The notes beneath the pieces were generated by a model. That model made no database searches. It was given only the letters and a program-made list of their open reading frames with translations, and was not told the DNA's origin. The position numbers and the translations under genes are program-made. Shown here piece by piece: positions 1 to 7,067 of a DNA stretch of 42,912 bases (the first letter of the stretch is position 1; every line of letters starts with the position of its first letter). The stretch is from the NCBI RefSeq assembly GCF_019424165.1, contig NZ_JAHZAA010000005.1, forward strand, positions 60,399 through 103,310, read 5' to 3'. The stretch is from Desulfovibrio sp. (GTDB taxonomy: Bacteria > Desulfobacterota > Desulfovibrionia > Desulfovibrionales > Desulfovibrionaceae).

Positions 1-25
1 CAGTATTTTTCAGGCTCCTGAACCG

Positions 26-67
26 TCTCCCCCTGCATGCCTTTGCCGTGCGGGGGGAGATTTTTTT
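26..67 (+). terminator. Rho-independent terminator upstream of fliF
   Basis: A near-perfect 14 bp stem pairs positions 26-39 with 47-60 around a 7 nt loop and is followed at once by seven T residues (61-67). It would end transcription from whatever gene lies to the left of the window. It insulates fliF, so fliF must start from its own promoter rather than by read-through from an upstream flgBC/fliE-type operon. Confidence 0.85.
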
Positions 68-146
68 GAGGCGTCATAAATTTGAATTTCAGGTACTTAC
101 AAAATGCCTTATAAAATATATTGTGTTATTGCAGCATGATATGTTT

Positions 147-162
147 AGGCATGAATGTTGCT
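147..162 (+). promoter_or_regulatory. Sigma-54-type (-24/-12) promoter of fliF
   Basis: The sequence AGGCAT-gaatg-TTGCT matches the RpoN consensus TGGCAC-N5-TTGCW at 9 of 11 specified bases. The invariant GG (148-149) and GC (160-161) are exactly 12 nt apart. The start of transcription would fall near 173, leaving a leader of about 50 nt before the fliF ATG. It lies between a strong terminator and a flagellar basal-body gene, where RpoN promoters are common in other bacteria. It also rules out the more upstream in-frame start at 155, which lies inside the promoter. Confidence 0.75.
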
Positions 163-223
163 ACGGCAAGGCAAGCCCGGCCTTGTGCCGGAAAACCGGC
201 GCCGGAGCGCACAGGAGCGGACC

Positions 224-1867
224 ATGCCTGCATTCATCCAACAGTTTATCAATTCTTTCAAAGCAGTATGGGCAAAGATGAGCCAGCTGCAACGCATGGC
301 CGCCGCAGGCGGGGCCGTGGCTCTGCTGGCCGGCATTATTGGTCTTTCCATTTGGATGGGCCGCCCCGAATACCGCGTTCTTTATTCCAACCTTGGCCCC
401 GAAGACGCCAGCGTGGTGGTCAAGGCCCTGCAGGCCGACAAGGTGGTCTACCGCATTACTGATAACGGCGCCACCATCATGGTTCCGCAGGAAGTGGTGT
501 ACGACCAGCGCATCAAGATCGCAGGCGAAGGCGGTCTGGTGGGGCAGGGCATCGGTTTTGAAATTTTTGACAAGGTCAAGGTCGGCCAGACCGACTTTGT
601 GCAGAAAATAAACTATACCCGCGCCCTTCAGGGTGAACTGGCCCGCACGATCAGCGAATTTCCCAGTGTGGAAAGCGCACGGGTGCATCTGGTCATCCCC
701 CGCCGCAGCCTTTTTGTTGAAGAACGCCAGTCGCCTTCGGCCTCGGTGGTGCTCAAGCTCATCCGCCCCAACATCAAGGTTGATCAGAAAGAAATCAACG
801 CCGTCCTCAATATGATGCTCATGTCCGTGGAAGGTCTGGACAGGGGCCATGTTTCCATTACCGACACCAGCGGCAAGGTGCTTTATCAGCCGGAAGAAGA
901 CAGCCTGGCGGGCATTACCACCACACAGATGGAATACCGCCAGACCGTGCAGCGCAATCTTGAACGCCGCATCGAGGAAATGCTCCAGCCCCTTTTCGGC
1001 CCTGGTCGCGTCATTGCCAAGGTCAACGCTGATATGGACTTCAGCCAGAAGACCATACGCCGCGAATTGTTCGATCCCGAAAGAACGGCTGTGCGCAGTG
1101 AGTACCGCAGCGAAGAAAGCCAGCAGGGCCGCGCCAACCTTGAGGCCGGCTCGCCGGATGTGAATTTTCGCGGCGATGGCATTACCGGCTCTGTTTCTGA
1201 CCAGAGCGGAACCCGCGAAGCCCGCACCACCAACTACGAAATCAACAAGGAAGAACAGCAGATCGTGTCCAACGTGGGAGAATTGCGCCGTCTGACGGTT
1301 GCAGTCCTCATTGATGGCACGTATGTAAAGACCGATGGCGCGTGGACGTTTATGCCGCGCAAAAGCGAAGAGCTCGAACAGGTGCGTCAGCTTGTTCATA
1401 ATGCCGTGGGGCTGGATGCGGGCCGGGGAGATGCGCTGGAAGTCAGTTCCGCGCCTTTTACCGACTCCGAGCCGCCCAGGGACCCGAATTTTGCCGACAT
1501 GCTGGCGGACTATGCCGAACGTCTGGGCAAGCCCCTGCTTAATGCCCTGCTGGCCTTCCTGTTCCTGATGCTTATAGTTCGCCCTGTGGTGCTGGCCCTT
1601 ATCCGGCCCAAGGTTGAGGCCGGTGAAATGGTTGAGGGCCTGGAAGGCCTGCCCGCCGCCGAAGAGCAGCTCGCTCTGTACGAGGCGCTGGAAGAAGCCG
1701 CCAGAACAGAAGACGAAGCGCCGCAGGAAGACGACGAGGACGATCTGGTGTTCAAGGACATTGAAGCCCTGAAAGCGCACATCTTCACCCTGTCCGACAA
1801 CCATATGGAACAGGTGGTCACCCTGGTGCGCGGTTGGATGAAGAACGATGAAGCAGTTAAAGCCTAG
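224..1867 (+). CDS. fliF: Flagellar MS-ring protein FliF
   Basis: This is the MS-ring protein that forms the membrane base of the flagellum, houses the export gate and carries the rotor protein FliG. It has 547 residues, a normal length. The first membrane segment is at about residues 23-42 (AGGAVALLAGIIGLSIWMG). The periplasmic YscJ/FliF-type ring-building domains follow (for example LARTISEFPSVESARVHLVIP), and a second membrane segment is near residues 440-460 (LLNALLAFLFLMLIVRPV). The cytoplasmic tail is acidic (about 490-520) and ends in the amphipathic FliG-binding helix containing FTLSDNHMEQVVTLVRGW. The ATG at 224 is chosen because AGGAG (213-217) lies six bases upstream and because a sigma-54-like promoter overlaps the alternative start at 155. 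It is the first gene of fliF-smallORF-fliG-fliH-fliI. Its last 20 nt overlap the next ORF. Confidence 0.96.
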   Translation: MPAFIQQFINSFKAVWAKMSQLQRMAAAGGAVALLAGIIGLSIWMGRPEYRVLYSNLGPEDASVVVKALQADKVVYRITDNGATIMVPQEVVYDQRIKIAGEGGLVGQGIGFEIFDKVKVGQTDFVQKINYTRALQGELARTISEFPSVESARVHLVIPRRSLFVEERQSPSASVVLKLIRPNIKVDQKEINAVLNMMLMSVEGLDRGHVSITDTSGKVLYQPEEDSLAGITTTQMEYRQTVQRNLERRIEEMLQPLFGPGRVIAKVNADMDFSQKTIRRELFDPERTAVRSEYRSEESQQGRANLEAGSPDVNFRGDGITGSVSDQSGTREARTTNYEINKEEQQIVSNVGELRRLTVAVLIDGTYVKTDGAWTFMPRKSEELEQVRQLVHNAVGLDAGRGDALEVSSAPFTDSEPPRDPNFADMLADYAERLGKPLLNALLAFLFLMLIVRPVVLALIRPKVEAGEMVEGLEGLPAAEEQLALYEALEEAARTEDEAPQEDDEDDLVFKDIEALKAHIFTLSDNHMEQVVTLVRGWMKNDEAVKA

Positions 1868-2066
1868 CCCCCCGCGGATGGGCCTTTCGTCAGGGCAGGG
1901 CGGCGGTTCCACACCGGCCCTGTCACGGCTCAAGGCACTGCGCCTGGCGCAGAGAGAAACCAATCAGCGGGTGGAAGAATTGAAGTTGCGGCTGTTCCGT
2001 ATTACCGAGCAGCATATGGATCAGGCCGTGCGGCTTATCAAGCGCTGGCTTTCAGACAAGGACTAA
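1848..2066 (+). CDS. Small protein copying the FliF C-terminal FliG-binding helix
   Basis: This 72-residue ORF is in another frame, starts inside the last codons of fliF and ends 42 nt before fliG. Residues 1-25 are low-complexity (Gly/Ser/Pro). Residues 26-50 look helical and charged. Residues 46-72 (LKLRLFRITEQHMDQAVRLI...) align without gaps to the FliF tail (LKAHIFTLSDNHMEQVVTLV...), sharing L-K, F, H-M, Q, V, L and W plus conservative changes. In FliF that tail is the segment clamped by the FliG N-terminal domain, so a soluble FliG-binding peptide is inferred. The start is uncertain: the ATG at 1848 has a weak AAGAA upstream and suits translational coupling, while the ATG at 1878 would give 62 residues. 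I know no named family for it. Confidence 0.7.
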   Translation: MKQLKPSPPRMGLSSGQGGGSTPALSRLKALRLAQRETNQRVEELKLRLFRITEQHMDQAVRLIKRWLSDKD

Positions 2067-2108
2067 AACCTCTCTGCGCCCTCGGGGGCGGGGTGAAGGA
2101 GCATAAGG

Positions 2109-3104
2109 ATGGAGTTGACCGGCAAACAGCGCATCGCCGTGCTGCTGCTCGCCATGGGCGACAAATTCACGGCCGACGTGTTCAAGCGCATGGACAGGCA
2201 GGAAATAGCCGAGATCTCCAAAGCCATTGTGGACTTGGAACCCGTGCCGCGTGAAATTGTGGAAGACGTGTTGCGCGAGTTTCACGAGTCTCTGGTGGAG
2301 GGGGTGGATATGATCGCGGGCGGCAGCGATACGCTCAAGCGCCTGCTGGTCAAGAACCTCGATCCCGAAACCGCAAAGTACATTATGGACTCGCTCAGCC
2401 TTGAGACCGGCCCCGCGCCGTTCCGTGAGCTTGAGCAGGTGAGCCCCCGGCTTCTTTCACAGATTTTGCGCAACGAGCACCCGCAGACTCTGGCGCTCAT
2501 TCTTGGGCATCTGCACCCTGATCAGGCCGCCAATTTATTGACAAGCCTGCCCGCCGGAGTGCGCGCCGAGGTGCTCATGCGTCTGGCCCGGCTTGAGGCC
2601 GTGCCGGAAGACATGCTTATGGAAGTGGACAAGGTGCTTACAAGCCAGCTTATCGCCATGGGCGGCAAGGAAGGCAAAAAGGTGGGCGGCGTACAGTCTG
2701 TGGCGGAAATCCTCAATGCCGTGGACCGCGCCACCGAAGAAGAAGTGCTGTCTGAAATCGAAGAAGATTCCGCCCAGATGGCCGAAGATATCCGCAACCT
2801 CATGTTCGTCTTTGAAGACTGCAAAAATATTGACGACCGTGGCGTGCGCGAGATGCTCAAGGAAATTTCCAACGAAGACCTTACCCTGGCCCTGCGCGGC
2901 TCCAGCGACGACCTCAAGGAAAAGTTCTTCAAGAATATGTCCGAACGCGCGGGCAACATGATTCGCGAAGAACTGGAATATATGGGGCCGACCAAGCTTT
3001 CAGACGTAGAGGCCGCGCAGCAGAATATCGTAAAGGTTGTGCGTCGCCTTGAGGCGGAAAACAAGCTTGTCATCAGCAGGGGCGCTGGCGAGGTCTTTGT
3101 ATAG
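2109..3104 (+). CDS. fliG: Flagellar motor switch protein FliG
   Basis: FliG is the rotor protein that binds the FliF tail, organises FliM/FliN and interacts with the stator for torque. It has 331 residues, the usual length. The N-terminal domain starts with ELTGKQRIAVLLLAMGD, the middle domain contains the EHPQTLALILGHLHP motif, and the C-terminal torque domain contains VFEDCKNIDDRGVREMLKE and LALRGSSDDLKEKFFKNMS. The charged residues expected on the torque helix are present. The ATG follows AAGGAG (2096-2101). It lies 42 nt after the small FliF-tail ORF and 107 nt before fliH, so it is probably co-transcribed with both. Confidence 0.97.
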   Translation: MELTGKQRIAVLLLAMGDKFTADVFKRMDRQEIAEISKAIVDLEPVPREIVEDVLREFHESLVEGVDMIAGGSDTLKRLLVKNLDPETAKYIMDSLSLETGPAPFRELEQVSPRLLSQILRNEHPQTLALILGHLHPDQAANLLTSLPAGVRAEVLMRLARLEAVPEDMLMEVDKVLTSQLIAMGGKEGKKVGGVQSVAEILNAVDRATEEEVLSEIEEDSAQMAEDIRNLMFVFEDCKNIDDRGVREMLKEISNEDLTLALRGSSDDLKEKFFKNMSERAGNMIREELEYMGPTKLSDVEAAQQNIVKVVRRLEAENKLVISRGAGEVFV

Positions 3105-3116
3105 TGTCCGCGGCAG

Positions 3117-3137
3117 ACGCCCCTGTATCCGGGGCGT
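3117..3137 (+). other. Intercistronic hairpin between fliG and fliH
   Basis: A 7 bp perfect stem (3117-3123 with 3131-3137, 7 nt loop) lies 12 nt after the fliG stop codon. There is no T-tract, so it is not a classical terminator. It may trim or stabilise fliG mRNA within the operon. Confidence 0.4.
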
Positions 3138-3211
3138 AACAGCCTTGCTGTGCCGGCTGGCCTGGCGGCCGCTGGGGACCGGCACTGAAAAATTCTAACC
3201 CGGAAAACATC

Positions 3212-5197
3212 ATGGCGTCAGATCAGTTGCGCAAAAAATGGGGTACTGTCTTCATGGGTGAGCGCGAAGCCACCGTGGAGCAGCTTGACGCCATGCAGGA
3301 ACCCCTGCGCCGTGAGCGCGCGCAACAGCAGGAACAGGAAGACTATTTCGCGCGGGTGCGGGCCAAGGCCGAGGAGCGGGCGCGCGAAATATTGGGGGCT
3401 GCCTACGCCGAACGCCAGAGGGTACTTGATGAGGCACGCGCCGAGGCTCAGGACCTGAAGCAGCGGCTCATTGGCGACAGCGAAACGCTCAAGGCCCAGG
3501 CGCAGGAAGAAAAAAATCAGGCGGGAGCCGAGCTGGGCAAGGCGCAAGCCCTGCGGGAACAGGCGCAGGCCGTGCGTGATGCGGCCCACGGCGAGGGATT
3601 TCAGGCCGGTATGGACCAGGCCGGGCAGGAGCTTAAAGAGTTTCGCGCCGAAATGGGACAGGCGCTCGGCAGTGTGCTTTATGCTTTGGACGCACAACGC
3701 CGCAACATATGCGATGCCTGGCGTGAAGAACTTGCCCTGCTGACGCAGGAAGCCGTTACGGCGGGTACGGGCTGGGTGCTGGAAGAAGAACATAAGCGTA
3801 TCTTGCAGGCCTTGGTCTTTGAGGCGCTCAATCTTCTGGAAGACCGCGCCTCCATCACTGTGCGTGTACATCCCGATGACGAAGGCACCGTGGGCGACAT
3901 GTTCATGGCTGCCCGCGAACGCGTACCCGAGTTACAGCAGTGGGTCGTCAACGGCGATGAATCTGTTGAGCGTGGTGGCCTGGTGGCTGAAAGTGCCAGC
4001 GGCAGCGTGGACTGTCGCAGGGAGCATTACGCGGAGCTGGTCAACGGTATTTTATCCCATCTGACTCTCGGGCCTGACCAGAAAGAAGAAAGCGACGGAG
4101 AGGCCGTCAGCCGGATGGTGCAGCAAGAAGCCGAGCGCATAGCCGCTATGGCTCCAGCACCGGGATATCCCTCCGCAACTTCTGATCAGGCAGGTATGCC
4201 CCCGCATGCGGCACAGGCCGCCCCGGCGGAAGCGGGGCCTGAGATTTCGTATGAGGGCGCACACGAGGCTTCATCGCCTGAAGCGGACGATCCTCTGGAT
4301 GTGGGCTTGCCGGTGGACAGCTCCGCGGATATTCCCGGCAGCATGGCGGCTGATCATTCCAACGTGGAGCCTGAATATTTTCATGCAGCGGAAGAGCCAG
4401 CCCCGGATGCGGCCCTTGAAGAGGCCGTACCCCATGGTCAGGATAATCAGGCCACAATGGTAGAAGACGGCGGCGCACAAGTAGCCCCTGCCGCTGCTGC
4501 CCCGGAAGATGCCGACAGGCTGAACGCCGGAAGCGGCGCTGCTTCTGCGAATGCGACCGTACCCGACACAGAACCTGCGCTCCCTGCTGCGTCAGCCACG
4601 GAGCAGGGCGGTTTCGTTCATGCTCCGGGGGCGGGCGAAGCGGCTGCCGGTGGACTGGAAAACCCTCACATGGCGGCTCCCATGCCAACTCCCATGCCAG
4701 CCTCCGGGCCTGAAGATGCGCCTCCGGCTTCTGGCCAGTCCGACGCGGATGTGCGGGATGCTACGCAGGTTTCGGCGGCAGACGCTTTTGCGGAGAAAAC
4801 TCCGGCGAACGAAGCGCCTGGGACGACCTCCACTGCGCCGCCAGGCATGCCTACAGGGCAGGACTCCCCGGACAAAACCAGCGGCATGGGCGATCACGGC
4901 GCACCATCTGCTGGCGTTGCGCCGCAGACTGCTGATCCTGCCGTGGTTACTCCTGCCGTGGTTACTCCTGCCGTGGTTACTCCTGCCGTGGTTACTCCTG
5001 CCGCACAGCCTGGAGCGCACCCGGCGAATCCCACGCTGGCGGAGCTGGAAGACGAACTTTTTCCGCTTGATGACGAACCGGCCGGTGAGTTTTCCGGGCA
5101 GTCAGGCCATGCAGGCCCGGCAGGGCAGTCAGATTCGGCCGATCACGATGTTTTTTCCCAGGGCGGTTTTCTGTCCGGCGCGGGCAAAGGCCGCTGA
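3212..5197 (+). CDS. fliH: Flagellar export ATPase regulator FliH with very long disordered tail
   Basis: FliH is the peripheral stalk partner of the export ATPase FliI. This protein has 661 residues against roughly 230-300 in most bacteria. Residues 60-130 are a charged, Ala/Glu/Gln-rich predicted coiled coil (EERAREILGAAYAERQRVL). Residues 130-285 hold the conserved FliH/HrpE-type domain, including GFQAGMDQAGQEL and ITVRVHPDD. From about residue 286 to the end the protein is Ala/Pro/Glu-rich and apparently disordered, with a perfect PAVVT tandem repeat near residues 576-597. The last stretch (LAELEDELFPLDDE) looks more ordered. The start is the ATG at 3212, with GGAAA five bases upstream. 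The tail is the odd feature: FliH normally ends at the FliI-binding domain. Confidence 0.88.
   Translation: MASDQLRKKWGTVFMGEREATVEQLDAMQEPLRRERAQQQEQEDYFARVRAKAEERAREILGAAYAERQRVLDEARAEAQDLKQRLIGDSETLKAQAQEEKNQAGAELGKAQALREQAQAVRDAAHGEGFQAGMDQAGQELKEFRAEMGQALGSVLYALDAQRRNICDAWREELALLTQEAVTAGTGWVLEEEHKRILQALVFEALNLLEDRASITVRVHPDDEGTVGDMFMAARERVPELQQWVVNGDESVERGGLVAESASGSVDCRREHYAELVNGILSHLTLGPDQKEESDGEAVSRMVQQEAERIAAMAPAPGYPSATSDQAGMPPHAAQAAPAEAGPEISYEGAHEASSPEADDPLDVGLPVDSSADIPGSMAADHSNVEPEYFHAAEEPAPDAALEEAVPHGQDNQATMVEDGGAQVAPAAAAPEDADRLNAGSGAASANATVPDTEPALPAASATEQGGFVHAPGAGEAAAGGLENPHMAAPMPTPMPASGPEDAPPASGQSDADVRDATQVSAADAFAEKTPANEAPGTTSTAPPGMPTGQDSPDKTSGMGDHGAPSAGVAPQTADPAVVTPAVVTPAVVTPAVVTPAAQPGAHPANPTLAELEDELFPLDDEPAGEFSGQSGHAGPAGQSDSADHDVFSQGGFLSGAGKGR
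4937..5002 (+). repeat. 15-bp perfect tandem repeat within fliH
   Basis: Four exact copies of the 15-mer CCTGCCGTGGTTACT (4937-4951, 4952-4966, 4967-4981, 4982-4996) are followed by a partial fifth. The repeat keeps frame and encodes (Pro-Ala-Val-Val-Thr)n in the disordered FliH tail. Perfect identity implies recent slippage, so copy number probably varies between strains. Confidence 0.95.
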
Positions 5198-5212
5198 CAG
5201 CATGGTTGTGTT

Positions 5213-6727
5213 ATGAAGCTGGATCCGCAAGCCTGTATCAAATTACTGCAAACAAGCAATCCCGTGCGCCTGTACGGCAAGGTCAACAAGGTCGTGGGTC
5301 TTGTGGCAGAAGGCAGCGGCCTGCGCGCTCCTTTGGGGGCCGTGTGCCACATGCTGCCCGATGGCGGCGATGAGGGCATCGCCGCCGAGGTGGTCGGCTT
5401 TCGTGACGGCAATCTGCTGTTCATGCCTTACGGGGATATGCGCGGCATCCGCCCCGGCAGCCGCATCCGCAATACCAGCCTGCCGCCGGTTTTTCCGGCC
5501 GGGCCGGGACTGCTTGGGCGCGCCTTTGACGCTTTCGGCACGCCGCTGGATGCAGGGCCGCCGATCAGCACCGAGCTGTATTCCTCGCCGTTGCCTATGG
5601 GCGATACTGCCAAGGCTGACTTTGCCCGGCAGGTGCAGGAACAGGAACCGTATGTGCCTGAATGGGCCGCCGTGGCCCGGCAGCAGTGGCATCCCGAGCT
5701 TGTTCCCATCTACGCCGACCCGCCAAGCCCGCTACAGCGTCCGCGCATTACGGATATCCTTGATGTGGGCGTACGCTCGGTCAACAGTCTGCTTACGCTC
5801 GGCAAGGGACAGCGTGTAGGTATTATGGCCGGTTCCGGTGTGGGTAAATCCACGCTTATGGGCATGATGGCGCGTTATACCCGCGCTGATGTCAACGTTA
5901 TCGCCCTCATTGGCGAACGCGGCCGTGAAGTGGTGGAATTTATGGAGCGGGACCTCGGGCCGGAGGGCATGGCACGTTCGGTTCTGGTCATCGCCACATC
6001 CGACCAGTCCCCCCTGGTGCGTATGCGCGCGGCCTATGCAGCCACGGGCGTTGCCGAATATTTTCGCGACAAGGGCATGGACGTGCTGCTCATGATGGAC
6101 TCTGTAACCCGCTTTGCCATGGCTGCGCGCGAAGTGGGGCTGGCTGTGGGCGAGCCGCCGACCACCAAGGGCTATACGCCCACGGTTTTCGCCCAGTTGC
6201 CCAAACTGCTGGAACGGGCCGGGCGGTCTGCCAAGGGAACCATCACGGGTATTTATACCGTGCTGGTGGACGGCGATGACTTTAACGAGCCCATTGCCGA
6301 CGCCGTGCGGTCCATTCTGGACGGCCACATTGTGCTTACCCGCGATCTGGCGGACCAGGGGCATTTTCCCGCCATTGACGTGCTGCGCTCCATCAGTCGT
6401 TTGCGGTCAGATATCTGCGACAGGCAGGATGTTCTGGCCGGGCGGGTGGTCACGCGCAATATGAGTACCTTTCGCAAGGTGGAGGATATGGTCAATATCG
6501 GGGCCTACGCCAGGGGAACCAATGCCGAAATTGACGCCGCCATTGAAAGCATGCCCGCCATCAACTCCTTTTTACGGCAGGACGTGGGCGATCCGCAATT
6601 TCTGGAGCCAAGCATGCAGCAGTTGCGCGCGCTTGCCCAACTGGCTGAAGCCGCAACAGCCCCTGTAGCGCAGGCCGCGCCCGGCATGCCGCAGGGGCAG
6701 GGCGGGGTGGCCCCGTTGCGCGGTTAG
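5213..6727 (+). CDS. fliI: Flagellum-specific ATPase FliI
   Basis: FliI is the ATPase of the flagellar type III export apparatus, related to F1 beta. It has 504 residues. The Walker A motif GSGVGKST is at residues 207-214, preceded by LGKGQRVGIMA. The Walker B-type strand is DVLLMMDSVTRFAMA, and the family signature PPTTKGYTPTVFAQLPKLLE and the GRVVTRNMSTF segment follow. About 25 residues at the C-terminus are Ala/Pro/Gly-rich, beyond the usual end. It begins 15 nt after the fliH stop with no good Shine-Dalgarno, so coupling to fliH is likely. No fliJ-like small helical gene follows, which is unusual because fliJ often lies next to fliI. Confidence 0.97.
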   Translation: MKLDPQACIKLLQTSNPVRLYGKVNKVVGLVAEGSGLRAPLGAVCHMLPDGGDEGIAAEVVGFRDGNLLFMPYGDMRGIRPGSRIRNTSLPPVFPAGPGLLGRAFDAFGTPLDAGPPISTELYSSPLPMGDTAKADFARQVQEQEPYVPEWAAVARQQWHPELVPIYADPPSPLQRPRITDILDVGVRSVNSLLTLGKGQRVGIMAGSGVGKSTLMGMMARYTRADVNVIALIGERGREVVEFMERDLGPEGMARSVLVIATSDQSPLVRMRAAYAATGVAEYFRDKGMDVLLMMDSVTRFAMAAREVGLAVGEPPTTKGYTPTVFAQLPKLLERAGRSAKGTITGIYTVLVDGDDFNEPIADAVRSILDGHIVLTRDLADQGHFPAIDVLRSISRLRSDICDRQDVLAGRVVTRNMSTFRKVEDMVNIGAYARGTNAEIDAAIESMPAINSFLRQDVGDPQFLEPSMQQLRALAQLAEAATAPVAQAAPGMPQGQGGVAPLRG

Positions 6728-7067
6728 TGCGGATGCCTGTGCGGCGACGCGATCGAGCAGTTCCTGGCGGCCCCAAAACTCCTGGGCTTTCTGTTTTATA
6801 TTTGAGAATTATGTCACATGCTGCTTGAAGGCAAGGGGGCGCTGTGGTAGCTTGACGCTGTGGTTCATATTGCCGAGCGCCCTGTCAGGCCTTTTCGCTG
6901 TTGCGTATGGCGTGCTGCCTGTGTTACCGCTGTGTAACAATAGCGCCAGTGGACGTAACCGCCCGGCGCGACATATTTTTGCGCTCACGGTCCGGCGGCA
7001 ATACCGCTGGCGGCACAGGTCCCAGGTCTTAGAAAACCGGGCCGTTGTCATGAGTTCTGGAGCTGTC
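6728..7067. other. Intergenic region between fliI and the PEP-like/two-component cluster
   Basis: This 340 nt stretch has no supportable gene and no obvious terminator for fliI. The one notable element is the inverted repeat TGTTAC-N6-GTAACA at 6922-6939. The frame of the next gene is open back to about 6825, but it has no ribosome-binding site or recognisable domain there. I saw no convincing sigma-70 or sigma-54 promoter. Confidence 0.5.
6922..6939. promoter_or_regulatory. Inverted repeat TGTTAC-N6-GTAACA, possible operator
   Basis: A perfect 6-6-6 dyad lies about 130 nt upstream of the start of PEP-like protein A. Its size and spacing would suit a CRP/FNR-family or other dimeric regulator, but it matches no consensus I can name with confidence. 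Confidence 0.35.

Noticed and set aside
1848..1867. Programmed frameshift fusing FliF to the downstream tail copy
   Set aside because: A +1 shift would be needed and no slippery sequence is visible in the overlap. Separate translation by coupling is simpler.
161..1963. Long open frame on the minus strand opposite fliF (600 codons)
   Set aside because: It is a shadow of GC-rich codon bias: no domains, no ribosome-binding site, and fliF is certain on the other strand.
4937..5002. CRISPR-like or regulatory meaning of the repeats in fliH
   Set aside because: The copies are directly adjacent with no spacers and keep the reading frame, so they are a coding slippage repeat.
6728..6800. Protein-like minus-strand reading (QKAQEFWGRQELL) after fliI
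   Set aside because: No start codon or ribosome-binding site, and only about 20 codons look plausible. It could be a gene remnant but cannot be supported.
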